A stretch of DNA of 28,723 nt from a virus. The number at the start of each line of letters is the position of its first letter. Positions within the stretch are counted from its first letter, which is position 1. The notes beneath the pieces are model-generated. The model saw only the letters and a program-made list of their open reading frames with translations, was not told the origin of the DNA and made no database searches. The position numbers and the translations under genes were made by a program. The stretch covers positions 1-28,723 of IMG/VR virus record IMGVR_UViG_3300025133_000470, one strand, 5' to 3'. Of this stretch, positions 17,839-25,034 are shown one piece after another.

Positions 17839-19380
17839 ATGCCGATAGAATTATTTGGTTTTTCAATAGGTAAAAAGGGAAAAACTTCTCCCAATACAAA
17901 TCCCACAGAATCAGGCGGAAATGCAAAATCTTTTGTACCGCCTGATTTTGATGATGGCGCCATCACAATTACCCCCAGTGGTGCAGGATTTTATGGAACA
18001 TATCTAGACATTGAAGGTGCAATAAGAAACGATATTGAGTTAATCAATAGATATCGTGATATGTCCCTCAGTCCAGAATGTGAAATAGCAGTTGATGACA
18101 TCGTAAACGAATCCATCGTATATGACAACAGTAAAAGACCTGTTGAAATAAATTTAGACGAAGTGGATTATGCTGATTCAATTAAAACTAAAATTGCAAA
18201 TGAATTTGATAATGTTCTTCAACTTTTAGATTTTGGAAACAAGGGTTACGAAATTTATAGAAAATGGTATATCGATAGTAGATTATATTACCATATCATA
18301 TTAGACGAAAATTCTAAGAAGGGTATACAAGAACTTAGACCTATCGATTCTACACAAATAAGAAAAATCAGAAATGTAAAGAAAAAATCTATGCAAAGGG
18401 GTTCATCTACAGTAGATATAGTTGACGGTGTAGAAGAATTTTATGTGTATTACGATGCCTTTGAACAGAAACCAATGCCAGAAGAAGGAATAAAGGTAGC
18501 ACTTGATTCGGTTTGTTATATTCATTCAGGATTATATGACCGGTCAGGAAAAAGAGTTGTAGGATATCTACAAAAAGCAATAAAACCACTCAATCAACTT
18601 AGAATGATTGAAGATGCAGTTGTAATTTATAGAATTTCTCGCGCACCTGAACGAAGAATATTCTATATTGATGTTGGTAATCTACCAAAGAATAAAGCAG
18701 AACAATATCTCAAAGACATTATGAACCGATACCGCAATAAATTGGTTTATGATGCCAGTACAGGTGAGATACGAGATGACAAAAAACATATGTCAATGCT
18801 TGAAGATTACTGGCTTCCCCGCCGCGAAGGTGGCCGTGGAACAGAGATTGCAACACTTGACGGTGGACAAAATCTTGGTGAAATGGAAGATGTCGAATAC
18901 TTCAAGAAACAATTATATAAATCATTGAATATTCCTGTTAGCCGATTAGAAGCAGATAATGGTTTCAATATGGGCAGGGCTGCCGAAATAACTAGGGACG
19001 AAGTAAAATTTTCAAAATTTATCTATCGACTTAGAAAGAAATTTTCTGAATTATTTATAAATCTATTACGAGTTCAGTTGGTGCTAAAGGGTATTATTAC
19101 AGAGGAGGATTGGGATAAAATCAAACAACATATTGATTTTAACTATAAAGCCGATTCATTTTATGCCGAATTGAAAGAAGCAGAGATTTTAAAAGAACGA
19201 ATGGATGTCTTGAATGTTATGGATGAATATATAGGCCGATACTACTCTATTGATTATGTACGAAAAAATATACTCAAACAGGATGAACAAGAGATTAAAG
19301 AAATAGACAAACAGATTGCTGCCGAAAAGAAAACAGGCGCAATCAACCCAGATGACGAAGAACCAAACAGTAATTATTAA
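17839..19380 (+). CDS. 20: Portal protein gp20
   Basis: A 513-residue portal subunit, near T4 gp20 (524). Typical segments are YLDIEGAIRNDIELINRYRDMSLSPECEIAVDDIVNE, FDNVLQLLDFGNKGYEIYRKWYIDSRLYYHIIL, ELRPIDSTQIRKIRNVKK, GYLQKAIKPLNQLRMIEDAVVIYRISRAPERRIFYIDVGNLPKNKAEQYL and LEDYWLPRREGGRGTEIATL. The dodecamer forms the DNA entry channel, the docking site of gp17 and later of gp13. It nucleates prohead assembly at the membrane. The C-terminal 30 residues are charged and probably disordered. It has a GAGGA site and leads the head operon. Confidence 0.96.
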   Translation: MPIELFGFSIGKKGKTSPNTNPTESGGNAKSFVPPDFDDGAITITPSGAGFYGTYLDIEGAIRNDIELINRYRDMSLSPECEIAVDDIVNESIVYDNSKRPVEINLDEVDYADSIKTKIANEFDNVLQLLDFGNKGYEIYRKWYIDSRLYYHIILDENSKKGIQELRPIDSTQIRKIRNVKKKSMQRGSSTVDIVDGVEEFYVYYDAFEQKPMPEEGIKVALDSVCYIHSGLYDRSGKRVVGYLQKAIKPLNQLRMIEDAVVIYRISRAPERRIFYIDVGNLPKNKAEQYLKDIMNRYRNKLVYDASTGEIRDDKKHMSMLEDYWLPRREGGRGTEIATLDGGQNLGEMEDVEYFKKQLYKSLNIPVSRLEADNGFNMGRAAEITRDEVKFSKFIYRLRKKFSELFINLLRVQLVLKGIITEEDWDKIKQHIDFNYKADSFYAELKEAEILKERMDVLNVMDEYIGRYYSIDYVRKNILKQDEQEIKEIDKQIAAEKKTGAINPDDEEPNSNY

Positions 19381-19402
19381 ATAAACATTAGGAGAAAATG
19401 AG

Positions 19403-19831
19403 ATGAACCCCGTAAAAAAGATGATTGGCTCGATATTGAATAAAAATGTAAGCGAGTTTCAAACTGAATTTGACAGTGCGGTAAAAGACCGTATAGCAGT
19501 TAAAGTTGACGATATGAAGGGTGGAATCTCAAATACATTAATTTCTCCAGTACATAACACACCACAAGATGAAAAAGAAGCACAGGCCTCAAACGAATCT
19601 GTATTAAAATTAGTAAACTCTTTACGATTTGTAACAGAAAATAATGATGCTGTTGTGTTAGAACTTCTAAACGGTGAAGAAGTAGACCTCATACCAGAAG
19701 ATGCCAATAAAATCAATAATGTTCATGATATGTTGACGACAGAAAATCAAGAAGTGTTTAGAAATAAATTGATGCAAGATGCAGAATCATTCAAATCAAT
19801 GGTTTCTTTTGCTTGCGAAAAAGCAGGATAA
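19403..19831 (+). CDS. Probable prohead core protein between portal and protease (gp68-like position)
   Basis: A 142-residue protein, mostly helical and charged, with no hydrophobic segment. In T4, the small internal core proteins gp67 and gp68 are encoded exactly here, between gp20 and gp21, and this gene starts 22 bases after the portal stop with its own AGGAG site. The N-terminal region (MNPVKKMIGSILNKNVSEFQTEFDSAVKDRIAVKVDDMK) has the amphipathic pattern of the gp68 start. The C-terminal half (LRFVTENNDAVVLELLNGEEVDLIPEDANKI) is not one I recognise. Assignment rests mainly on position and composition. Confidence 0.6.
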   Translation: MNPVKKMIGSILNKNVSEFQTEFDSAVKDRIAVKVDDMKGGISNTLISPVHNTPQDEKEAQASNESVLKLVNSLRFVTENNDAVVLELLNGEEVDLIPEDANKINNVHDMLTTENQEVFRNKLMQDAESFKSMVSFACEKAG

Positions 19832-19836
19832 TAAAA

Positions 19837-20022
19837 ATGGAACAAGAAAATATAATTAAATCTGTAATGGATGGTGACTTCATTTCTGCCAGAAAAGAAA
19901 CAAAAAATACACTTTATAGAAAAGCGGCTGAGCAAATGGATGCAGTAAAAGCAGAAATATCTGCAAATTACGCACAAAGGCCAGCACATTCAGAAAATGA
20001 TAATCATCAAGAAGGGGAATAG
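19837..20022 (+). CDS. 67: Small prohead core protein, gp67-like
   Basis: A 61-residue protein starting at an ATG 8 bases after CAGGA; the longer reading from a TTG inside the preceding gene is unlikely. MEQENIIKSVMDGDFISARKETKNTLYRKAAEQMDAVKAEIS follows the T4 gp67 pattern (an N-terminal helix with ...I...D...ARK.F...L..K....L...K..IA), and the acidic C-terminus with HSENDNHQEGE recalls its acidic tail, much shortened. gp67 is part of the prohead core and is degraded by the gp21 protease, which is encoded directly next to it (stop TAG then ATG with no gap). The homology is weak because of length. Confidence 0.6.
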   Translation: MEQENIIKSVMDGDFISARKETKNTLYRKAAEQMDAVKAEISANYAQRPAHSENDNHQEGE

Positions 20023-20679
20023 ATGAAATTAATTACAGAAACAACAGAAAATATTCGATATATTACCGAAGATAAAGAAGATGGTAAAAAAAGCCACTTT
20101 ATTGAAGGTATTTTTATGCAAGCAGAAACAAAGAATCGTAATGGTCGAGTATACCCAAAATCAATTCTTATGAAAGAAGTAAAACGATATGCTAAAGAAT
20201 ATGTAAAAGGCAATCGTGCTATGGGTGAATTAGGACATCCCGAAGGGCCAAGTCTAAATTTGGAACGAGTATCTCATATCATTCACGAACTAAAAGAAGA
20301 TGGTAATAATGTTTGGGGTAGAGCAAAAGTTTTAGACACACCCTACGGTAACATTGTAAAGAATCTAATGGATGAAGGCGCCAAATTAGGTGTATCTTCA
20401 AGAGGAATGGGTTCTTTAAAGCAAAAAAACGGTGTAAATGAAGTACAAGAAGATTTTATGCTTGCGGCAGTTGATATTGTTGCAGACCCATCAGCACCCG
20501 ATGCCTATGTAAATGGCATAATGGAAGGAAAAGAATGGGTATGGGAAAATGGATGTTTGAAAGAACATGAAATTGCAGAATATGAAAGAATTATAAAAAC
20601 GGCTTCTTCTAGAGAACTAGAAGAAAAATCATTAAGTGTATTTGCTGACTTTTTATCCAAATTGAATGGATATAAGTAA
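20023..20679 (+). CDS. 21: Prohead core protease gp21
   Basis: A 218-residue serine protease (T4 gp21: 212) that matures the prohead by cutting scaffold, core and capsid proteins at (L/I)xE sites. It shows the herpesvirus-assemblin-like pattern: FIEGIFMQAETKNRNGRVYPKSIL, RAMGELGHPEG with catalytic-type His72, WGRAKVLDTPYGNIVKNLMDEGAKLGVSSRGMGSL with the active Ser in the SSRG motif (125/126), and DFMLAAVDIVADPSAPDAYV. Its ribosome binding site AAGGGG lies within the end of the preceding core gene. It is expected to be made as a zymogen packed in the core. Confidence 0.95.
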   Translation: MKLITETTENIRYITEDKEDGKKSHFIEGIFMQAETKNRNGRVYPKSILMKEVKRYAKEYVKGNRAMGELGHPEGPSLNLERVSHIIHELKEDGNNVWGRAKVLDTPYGNIVKNLMDEGAKLGVSSRGMGSLKQKNGVNEVQEDFMLAAVDIVADPSAPDAYVNGIMEGKEWVWENGCLKEHEIAEYERIIKTASSRELEEKSLSVFADFLSKLNGYK

Positions 20680-20696
20680 GTGAAAATGTATTTAAA

Positions 20697-20704
20697 TATA
20701 CATA
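20697..20704 (+). promoter_or_regulatory. TATACATA box before scaffold gene, candidate late promoter
   Basis: An exact TATACATA 57 bases before the gp22 ATG, far enough to leave a normal leader. It forms the right half of an inverted repeat, ATGTAT (20687-20692) with ATACAT (20698-20703) around a TTAAAT-type centre. It resembles the T4 late box TATAAATA. Good candidate for driving gp22. Confidence 0.45.
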
Positions 20705-20761
20705 AAGAAGTAAATAGGTTATAAAACCACAAACTAGTTTGAAAGAAATAGGAGATAACTA

Positions 20762-21799
20762 ATGGATTACAAAGACCCCATCAGTGCGGCAAAAGACATC
20801 CTTAATAAAGATTTGTTAGAAGAAATTAATACAGATGAAACTGTTGAAACAGATGATTCATTAGTAGTTGAAGATGCTGAAGAAGAAACAAACGAAGCAT
20901 CAGAAACACCAACTCTAGACATTAAATCTATCGAGGATACAAAACTATATGATGACGGCACAGGCAAAGGTGCTAAGGTCGGTACGGACAAGGGAACAGA
21001 AGGCAAAGACAAAAAGAACAAGAAAAGCATCGAAAATAAAGCAAAAGGCAAGGGCGATGCACCTGTTCCTGCAAAGGAACATCTTGAAGTTCTTTTTGCT
21101 ACTTCATCTGAGGACCTTTCAGAAGATTTTAAGGAAGCCGCAACAACCATCTTTGAGGCAGCAATAGCAGAAAGAGTTAGTGTTATTGAAGAAGAACTCA
21201 AAGAAAATCACGATAAAGTTATTGCAGAACATACAAAAGAAATCACAGACCATCTAACTGAGCGTCTAGATGATTATCTCAATTATGTTGTAGAAGAATG
21301 GATGAAAGAAAACGAATTAGCAGTAGAAAACGGAATCCGTTCAGATATTGCTGAATCCTTCATTACAGGACTCAAGGAATTGTTTGAAAATAATAGTATT
21401 ACAATTCCAGATGAAAACTATGAACTCTTAGAGGGTGTAGTTGAAAAAGCAGAAGAACTTGAAAAACAACTTAATACTGAAATTGAAACCAATATGGAAC
21501 TAAAGAAAGAAATCTCAGAAAGCCAATGCAGTAATATCTTTCACGAAGTTTCTAACGGATTGGTTGACACAGAAGTAGAAAAACTTCGTAAACTTTCTGA
21601 AGGAATCGAATTTGAAGATTCAGAACAATATAAAGAAAAGTTGACCATCATAAAAGAAAGTTATTTTGGTGAAAGCACAACGGCTACATCATCAGAAGAA
21701 CCAGATACTACACCAACGGATGAAACATATCCAACAGCCAGTAAAAATACTGTAATGGACAGATATGTCAAATCAATCAAAGACAGCGTAAAAGACTAA
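20762..21799 (+). CDS. 22: Prohead scaffold (core) protein gp22
   Basis: A 345-residue, very acidic, helical protein directly before the capsid gene, as gp22 in T4 (269 residues). It begins DYKDPISAAKDILNKDLLEEI. A Lys/Gly-rich stretch (about 65-105: GKGAKVGTDKGTEGKDKKNKK) separates the N-terminus from a long helical body of about 105-300 with the typical KEHLEVLFATSSEDLSEDFKEAATTIFEAAIAERVSVIEEEL and LTERLDDYLNYVVEEWMKENELAVENGIRSDIAESFITGLKELF. The C-terminus MDRYVKSIKDSVKD is of the kind that binds capsid protein. It is cut to small peptides by gp21; several LxE/IxE sites are present. It has an AGGAG site and its own leader. Confidence 0.93.
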   Translation: MDYKDPISAAKDILNKDLLEEINTDETVETDDSLVVEDAEEETNEASETPTLDIKSIEDTKLYDDGTGKGAKVGTDKGTEGKDKKNKKSIENKAKGKGDAPVPAKEHLEVLFATSSEDLSEDFKEAATTIFEAAIAERVSVIEEELKENHDKVIAEHTKEITDHLTERLDDYLNYVVEEWMKENELAVENGIRSDIAESFITGLKELFENNSITIPDENYELLEGVVEKAEELEKQLNTEIETNMELKKEISESQCSNIFHEVSNGLVDTEVEKLRKLSEGIEFEDSEQYKEKLTIIKESYFGESTTATSSEEPDTTPTDETYPTASKNTVMDRYVKSIKDSVKD

Positions 21800-21801
21800 T
21801 A

Positions 21802-21814
21802 CCGTAAGTTACGG
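21802..21814. promoter_or_regulatory. Dyad CCGTAA-G-TTACGG upstream of capsid gene
   Basis: A perfect 6-bp inverted repeat around one base, three bases after the gp22 stop and four bases before the TATACATA box at 21819. It may be an operator or activator site for the capsid promoter, or a small hairpin marking the gp22 mRNA end; no T-run follows. Confidence 0.4.
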
Positions 21815-21818
21815 ATAT

Positions 21819-21826
21819 TATACATA
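21819..21826 (+). promoter_or_regulatory. TATACATA box before capsid gene, candidate late promoter
   Basis: An exact TATACATA 55 bases before the gp23 ATG. In T4 the capsid gene has a strong late promoter with TATAAATA. The distance leaves a leader of about 50 bases ending in AAAGGAG. Confidence 0.5.
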
Positions 21827-21881
21827 AAACTAGAAATTAGAATTCAAATATTCATTTATAGGACTTTAAAGGAGAGATTCA

Positions 21882-23318
21882 ATGGATACAAATTTAGCAA
21901 ATGTTGACCAACTACGGGAAAAATGGAATCCTGTACTCAGTCACGAAGATATGCCAGACATTCAAGATTCATATCGTAAGAATGTTACGGCAATTTTATT
22001 GGAAAATCAGGAAAACGCAATTCGCGAACAACATCTGCATGAAGCAGTACCCGCCAACGCGGCAGGTGGCGGTCTTGGTCTTGATACAGCAAACAGCAAC
22101 GACTACATGCAGGGATTTGACCCAATTCTTATCTCTCTTGTTCGTAGAGCAATGCCAAACCTAATTGCATATGATGTTGCCGGTGTGCAACCAATGACAG
22201 GTCCTACTGGACTTATCTTTGCACTCAAGAGCAGATACAATACGCAAGACGGCGATGAAGCACTTCATAACGAAGCACGACTCAGATACGGTGCTACAAG
22301 TAGTGCTGGCCCAACTTCAGCAAGTGCTGGCGGTGACCCACTATTCAATGACTATGGTGTTTCAGGTGCTGGTGGTACTCTTGGATACGAAGTAAACGGT
22401 GGTATGTCAAGAAGTGGCGCAGAAAGCCTCGGCCAATCAGGTACATTGTTCAACGAAATGGCATTCAGTGTAGAACGAACATCGGTTGAAGCAAAGACCC
22501 GTGCCCTCAAAGCAGAATACACAACTGAACTCGCTCAAGACTTGAAAGCAGTTCACGGACTTGATGCAGAAACAGAACTTGCTAACATTCTTAGCACTGA
22601 AATTCTTTCAGAAATCAACCGAGAAGTCATCCGTACAATTTACTACGGTGCAGTTCTTGGCGCACAACATGATGACCTCAGAGGTGGTGCCGCAGGCAGC
22701 ACTTACGGTATTACAGGAGGTGGCGCAGGTGGTTCGACTGGCTGTGGCGGTATATACGACTGTCAGTATGATTCTGACGGACGATGGAGTGCAGAACGAT
22801 GGCGTGGTCTTCTCTATCAACTAGAACGAGAAGCAAACATGATTTCTAAAACAACACGCCGTGGTAAAGGTAACTTCGTTATCTGCTCCGCAGATGTTGC
22901 ATCCGCACTCGCAATGAGTGGTTTCCTACAACTATCGCCAGGAATCAACACATCCTTGGCTGTAGATGACACAGGTAACACTTTTGCAGGTTTACTAAAC
23001 GGTAAGATGAAAGTATACATCGACCCATACAGTGGTCCTGGTATCAATGCAACTGCAAGCAACTATGCTTGTGTTGGATATCGTGGTTCTTCACCTTACG
23101 ATGCTGGTATGTTCTACTGCCCATATGTTCCATTACAAATGGTTCGTGCGGTTGGTGAAAATACATTCCAACCTAAGATTGGTTTCAAAACTCGTTACGG
23201 AATGGTAAACAACCCATTCGTAGATGGTAGTTCTGACCCATTGGCTGCGGCATCACTCCGCAGGAATCAATACTACAGAATCTTCCGTATTGATAACCTT
23301 CACGGTTTAGGTAGTTGA
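21882..23318 (+). CDS. 23: Major capsid protein gp23
   Basis: A 478-residue capsid precursor. The sequence follows T4-like gp23: LREKWNPVLSHEDMPDIQDSYRKNVTAILLENQE, then GFDPILISLVRRAMPNLIAYDVAGVQPMTGPTGLIFALKSRY, LFNEMAFSVERTSVEAKTRALKAEYTTELAQDLKAVHGLDAETELANILSTEILSEINREVIR and the C-terminal GENTFQPKIGFKTRYGMVNNPF. The likely gp21 cleavage site is LHE|AVPAN after Glu54, fitting the (L/I)xE rule and close to the T4 site after Glu65, leaving about 424 residues. Codon choice looks more biased than in neighbours (many GAA, GGT, AAC), as expected for the most abundant product. It has its own candidate promoter and a strong terminator. Confidence 0.97.
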   Translation: MDTNLANVDQLREKWNPVLSHEDMPDIQDSYRKNVTAILLENQENAIREQHLHEAVPANAAGGGLGLDTANSNDYMQGFDPILISLVRRAMPNLIAYDVAGVQPMTGPTGLIFALKSRYNTQDGDEALHNEARLRYGATSSAGPTSASAGGDPLFNDYGVSGAGGTLGYEVNGGMSRSGAESLGQSGTLFNEMAFSVERTSVEAKTRALKAEYTTELAQDLKAVHGLDAETELANILSTEILSEINREVIRTIYYGAVLGAQHDDLRGGAAGSTYGITGGGAGGSTGCGGIYDCQYDSDGRWSAERWRGLLYQLEREANMISKTTRRGKGNFVICSADVASALAMSGFLQLSPGINTSLAVDDTGNTFAGLLNGKMKVYIDPYSGPGINATASNYACVGYRGSSPYDAGMFYCPYVPLQMVRAVGENTFQPKIGFKTRYGMVNNPFVDGSSDPLAAASLRRNQYYRIFRIDNLHGLGS

Positions 23319-23337
23319 GAATAGAACTCTAAATAGT

Positions 23338-23351
23338 CCTTTCTAGAAAGG
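23338..23351. repeat. 14-bp palindrome overlapping base of capsid terminator
   Basis: CCTTTCTAGAAAGG is a perfect palindrome. As RNA it could form a 5-bp stem with a CUAG loop; its 3' arm shares GG(G) with the foot of the terminator hairpin that follows, so the two stems compete at their junction. Confidence 0.45.
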
Positions 23352-23375
23352 GAGTCCTTCGGGACTCCCTTTTTT
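23350..23375 (+). terminator. Intrinsic terminator after capsid gene
   Basis: GGGAGTCC and GGACTCCC form an 8-bp stem (23350-23357 with 23362-23369) closed by the very stable UUCG tetraloop between C and G, followed by six T (23370-23375). Preceding A residues can extend the stem into the T-run. This is a textbook factor-independent terminator placed 31 bases after the gp23 stop. Confidence 0.93.
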
Positions 23376-23381
23376 ATTTGA

Positions 23382-23389
23382 TATACATA
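23382..23389 (+). promoter_or_regulatory. TATACATA box directly after capsid terminator, candidate late promoter
   Basis: An exact TATACATA six bases after the T-run of the gp23 terminator and six bases before the AGGAG site of the next gene. A gene placed behind so strong a terminator needs its own promoter, which supports this box. TATACA and TGTATA flank TAC to form a 6-bp dyad (23382-23396). Confidence 0.5.
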
Positions 23390-23408
23390 CTGTATAGGAG
23401 AACATTAT

Positions 23409-23990
23409 ATGGGCGACACAGGACCAGCATATTCATATTTACCAGGCATAGGAAAATTTCTTGGGGAAACTGCTTTAGATAGGCAACCCACCAACACAAA
23501 TTTTCTACTTCCCACTTCTTTTAGATTTGATTTGAAAAGAATACCTTCTGTTGTTTTCTTTTGCCAAAGTGTAAACCTTCCCTCTTTAACATTGGGTGAA
23601 ATTTCACAACCTACAAGATTTTCCCTTCCAGTAAAACGGTCGGGCGATACTTTTGAATTCGAAGATTTGACAGTAAATTTTATTGTTGACGAAGAAATGA
23701 AATCTTGGCTAGAAATTTATAATTGGATGTCTACCATTACAAATTTGGAAGATTTTGACACATATAATGCCGCAGGTCATGGCGACCCGCCTAACGAAAT
23801 GAATCATTATTCTGATGCAGTTCTAATCATAACAAATAGTGCCAAAAATCCACTTCTAGAAGTAAATTTCAAAGGGTGTTTTCCAAAATCTTTATCTGCA
23901 ATAGAATTTGACAGTAAAACTACTGACAATGAACCACTTGTGGCAACTGTTACATTTGGCTATACATCATACAAAGTAGAGGCCCTTTAA
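23409..23990 (+). CDS. Second tail-tube-fold protein (gp19/gp54-like)
   Basis: A 193-residue protein with the layout of phage tail tube proteins. Compare gp19 of this phage: LPASTLGKIEVPYRGRKIPIPGD with LPSLTLGEISQPTRFSLPVKRSGD here; WTITVLCRGD...LRDSFEKWSNDIN with LTVNFIVDEEMKSWLEIYNWMSTI here; and YGCWPSEIAAIEV...VTLQYSY with KGCFPKSLSAIEF...VTFGYTSY here. The same fold occurs in T4 gp54 and gp48, which start the tube on the baseplate, and the last block also resembles gp54. Marine T4-like phages often carry gp3 (tail completion) at this position. Role as a tube initiator or tube-end protein is inference; the fold is well supported by the internal comparison. It begins right after the capsid terminator and has its own ribosome binding site (AGGAG). 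Confidence 0.7.
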   Translation: MGDTGPAYSYLPGIGKFLGETALDRQPTNTNFLLPTSFRFDLKRIPSVVFFCQSVNLPSLTLGEISQPTRFSLPVKRSGDTFEFEDLTVNFIVDEEMKSWLEIYNWMSTITNLEDFDTYNAAGHGDPPNEMNHYSDAVLIITNSAKNPLLEVNFKGCFPKSLSAIEFDSKTTDNEPLVATVTFGYTSYKVEAL

Positions 23991-23999
23991 AAATACAAC

Positions 24000-24027
24000 T
24001 TGACTTTTTTGTTTTTTGTAGTATACT
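24000..24027 (+). promoter_or_regulatory. Sigma70-type promoter before uvsY
   Basis: TTGACT (24000-24005), a 16-base T-rich spacer and TATACT (24022-24027) give one mismatch each to TTGACA and TATAAT. Start of transcription would be near 24034, with AAAGG at 24043-24047 and the uvsY ATG at 24054. The -10 lies within a perfect palindrome TAGTATACTA (24019-24028), a possible operator. It is the only clear -35/-10 pair noticed in the window. Confidence 0.75.
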
Positions 24028-24053
24028 AGTAGTATTATACACAAAGGTATATT

Positions 24054-24488
24054 ATGACATTAGATGAAATAAAAAAAATGATTGCGGAAGATGTGGCCAT
24101 AGACGATACTGAATTGGATATAGAATCGTTAAAAATCCCACAACTTCATAACAAATATCTCAATTTATATACAGATGAAAAATTAATACTTGGCAAGGCC
24201 ATATCAGATTATAACATTCTTCTAAGAAAAAAATGGGAGTATTATACTGGCAAACTAGACAGAGAAGAACTAGAGGAATTGGGATGGTTGCCATTTCAAC
24301 ATAAAATTCTAAAACCAGATATTGAAAAATATCTAGAATCTGATGCCGAATTAATTCAGAAACAACATTTGAAATTATATCAAGAAGAAAAAGTAAAGTA
24401 TTTAGATGCCATTATAAAAAACCTAAACACTAGGCATTGGAAAATTAGAAACGCAATAGAGTGGAGAAAATTTGTAAGTGGCGTATAA
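24054..24488 (+). CDS. uvsY: UvsY recombination mediator
   Basis: A 144-residue protein (T4 UvsY: 137). It loads the UvsX recombinase on single-stranded DNA coated by gp32 during recombination-dependent replication and repair. The start MTLDEIKKMIAEDVAIDDTELDIESLKIPQLHNKYLNLY matches the T4 pattern (EDLQEELKKDVFIDSTKL...KWLN). The middle RKKWEYYTGKLDREEL corresponds to ...LDYYSGRGD, and the end YLDAIIKNLNTRHWKIRNAIEWRKFVSG to ...LDAIKSRGFAIKHIQDMRAFEAG. It is first in a block with uvsW and gp47, its functional partners, and follows a sigma70-type promoter. It overlaps the next gene by 11 bases if that gene starts at GTG. Confidence 0.9.
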   Translation: MTLDEIKKMIAEDVAIDDTELDIESLKIPQLHNKYLNLYTDEKLILGKAISDYNILLRKKWEYYTGKLDREELEELGWLPFQHKILKPDIEKYLESDAELIQKQHLKLYQEEKVKYLDAIIKNLNTRHWKIRNAIEWRKFVSGV

Positions 24489-24996
24489 CCCCAACACAGA
24501 TGCAATGAATGAGATATATCTTTCTAGAGCATACAAATATGCGGCATCAAAAAGTTATGACCCGTCTACACAAAATGCTGCCATTCTTTGGCATCCAATT
24601 GTAGGAATTGTAGTACAGGCAGCAAATGGTATTCCAGAAAAACTGACAACATCAGAAGATATTTGGCAGAGTGAAGATAAATATTTGTATGTCGAACACG
24701 CAGAAAGAAATGTCATATACAAAGCAGCCAATAGAGGTATAGTAACAGAGGGACTTACAATGTATTGCCCTTGGATTTGTTGTGCCGATTGTGCAAGAGC
24801 AATTATTCAAGCAGGAATTATACGAGTCATAGGTCATAAAAACATTATAGATATGACGCCAGATAGATGGAAGAAGTCTTGCGATGTAGGAATACAAATG
24901 CTAAAAGATGCAGGAATACAATGTGGTTTTTGGGAAGGGAAAGCCTGCAAAGATGCCACGCAAATTAGATTCAACGGAGAATTGATATCGCCATAA
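24478..24996 (+). CDS. dCMP deaminase-like enzyme (cytidine deaminase superfamily)
   Basis: A 172-residue zinc deaminase. The active-site motif HAERN (His74, Glu76) and the zinc motif CPWICCADCARAIIQAGI (Cys102 and Cys105 in CxxC) are present, as is the substrate-side pattern DPSTQNAAIL...AANGIPE. In T4, dCMP deaminase makes dUMP for dTTP synthesis; AT-rich phage DNA needs much dTTP. Deoxycytidine, CMP or another cytosine-type substrate cannot be excluded. Start chosen at GTG 24478 with GGAG upstream, overlapping uvsY; an ATG at 24505 has no visible ribosome binding site. The motif has an extra Cys (ICC) and a Trp where many relatives have PCxxC. It sits between two recombination genes, an unusual place for a nucleotide enzyme compared with T4, where cd lies elsewhere. 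Confidence 0.85.
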   Translation: MAYNPNTDAMNEIYLSRAYKYAASKSYDPSTQNAAILWHPIVGIVVQAANGIPEKLTTSEDIWQSEDKYLYVEHAERNVIYKAANRGIVTEGLTMYCPWICCADCARAIIQAGIIRVIGHKNIIDMTPDRWKKSCDVGIQMLKDAGIQCGFWEGKACKDATQIRFNGELISP

Positions 24997-25034
24997 CAGA
25001 TGACATAATTGTATCTTTCAAAGATGATGTTCAT

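Noticed and set aside
19813-19836. TTG start for the gp67-like gene inside the preceding gene
   Set aside because: The ATG at 19837 has a well-spaced CAGGA site and gives the start that fits the gp67 pattern.
20949-21167. Lys/Arg-rich forward frame within the scaffold gene as a second overlapping gene
   Set aside because: It is the +1 shadow of the Lys/Gly-rich part of gp22, with no ribosome binding site of its own.
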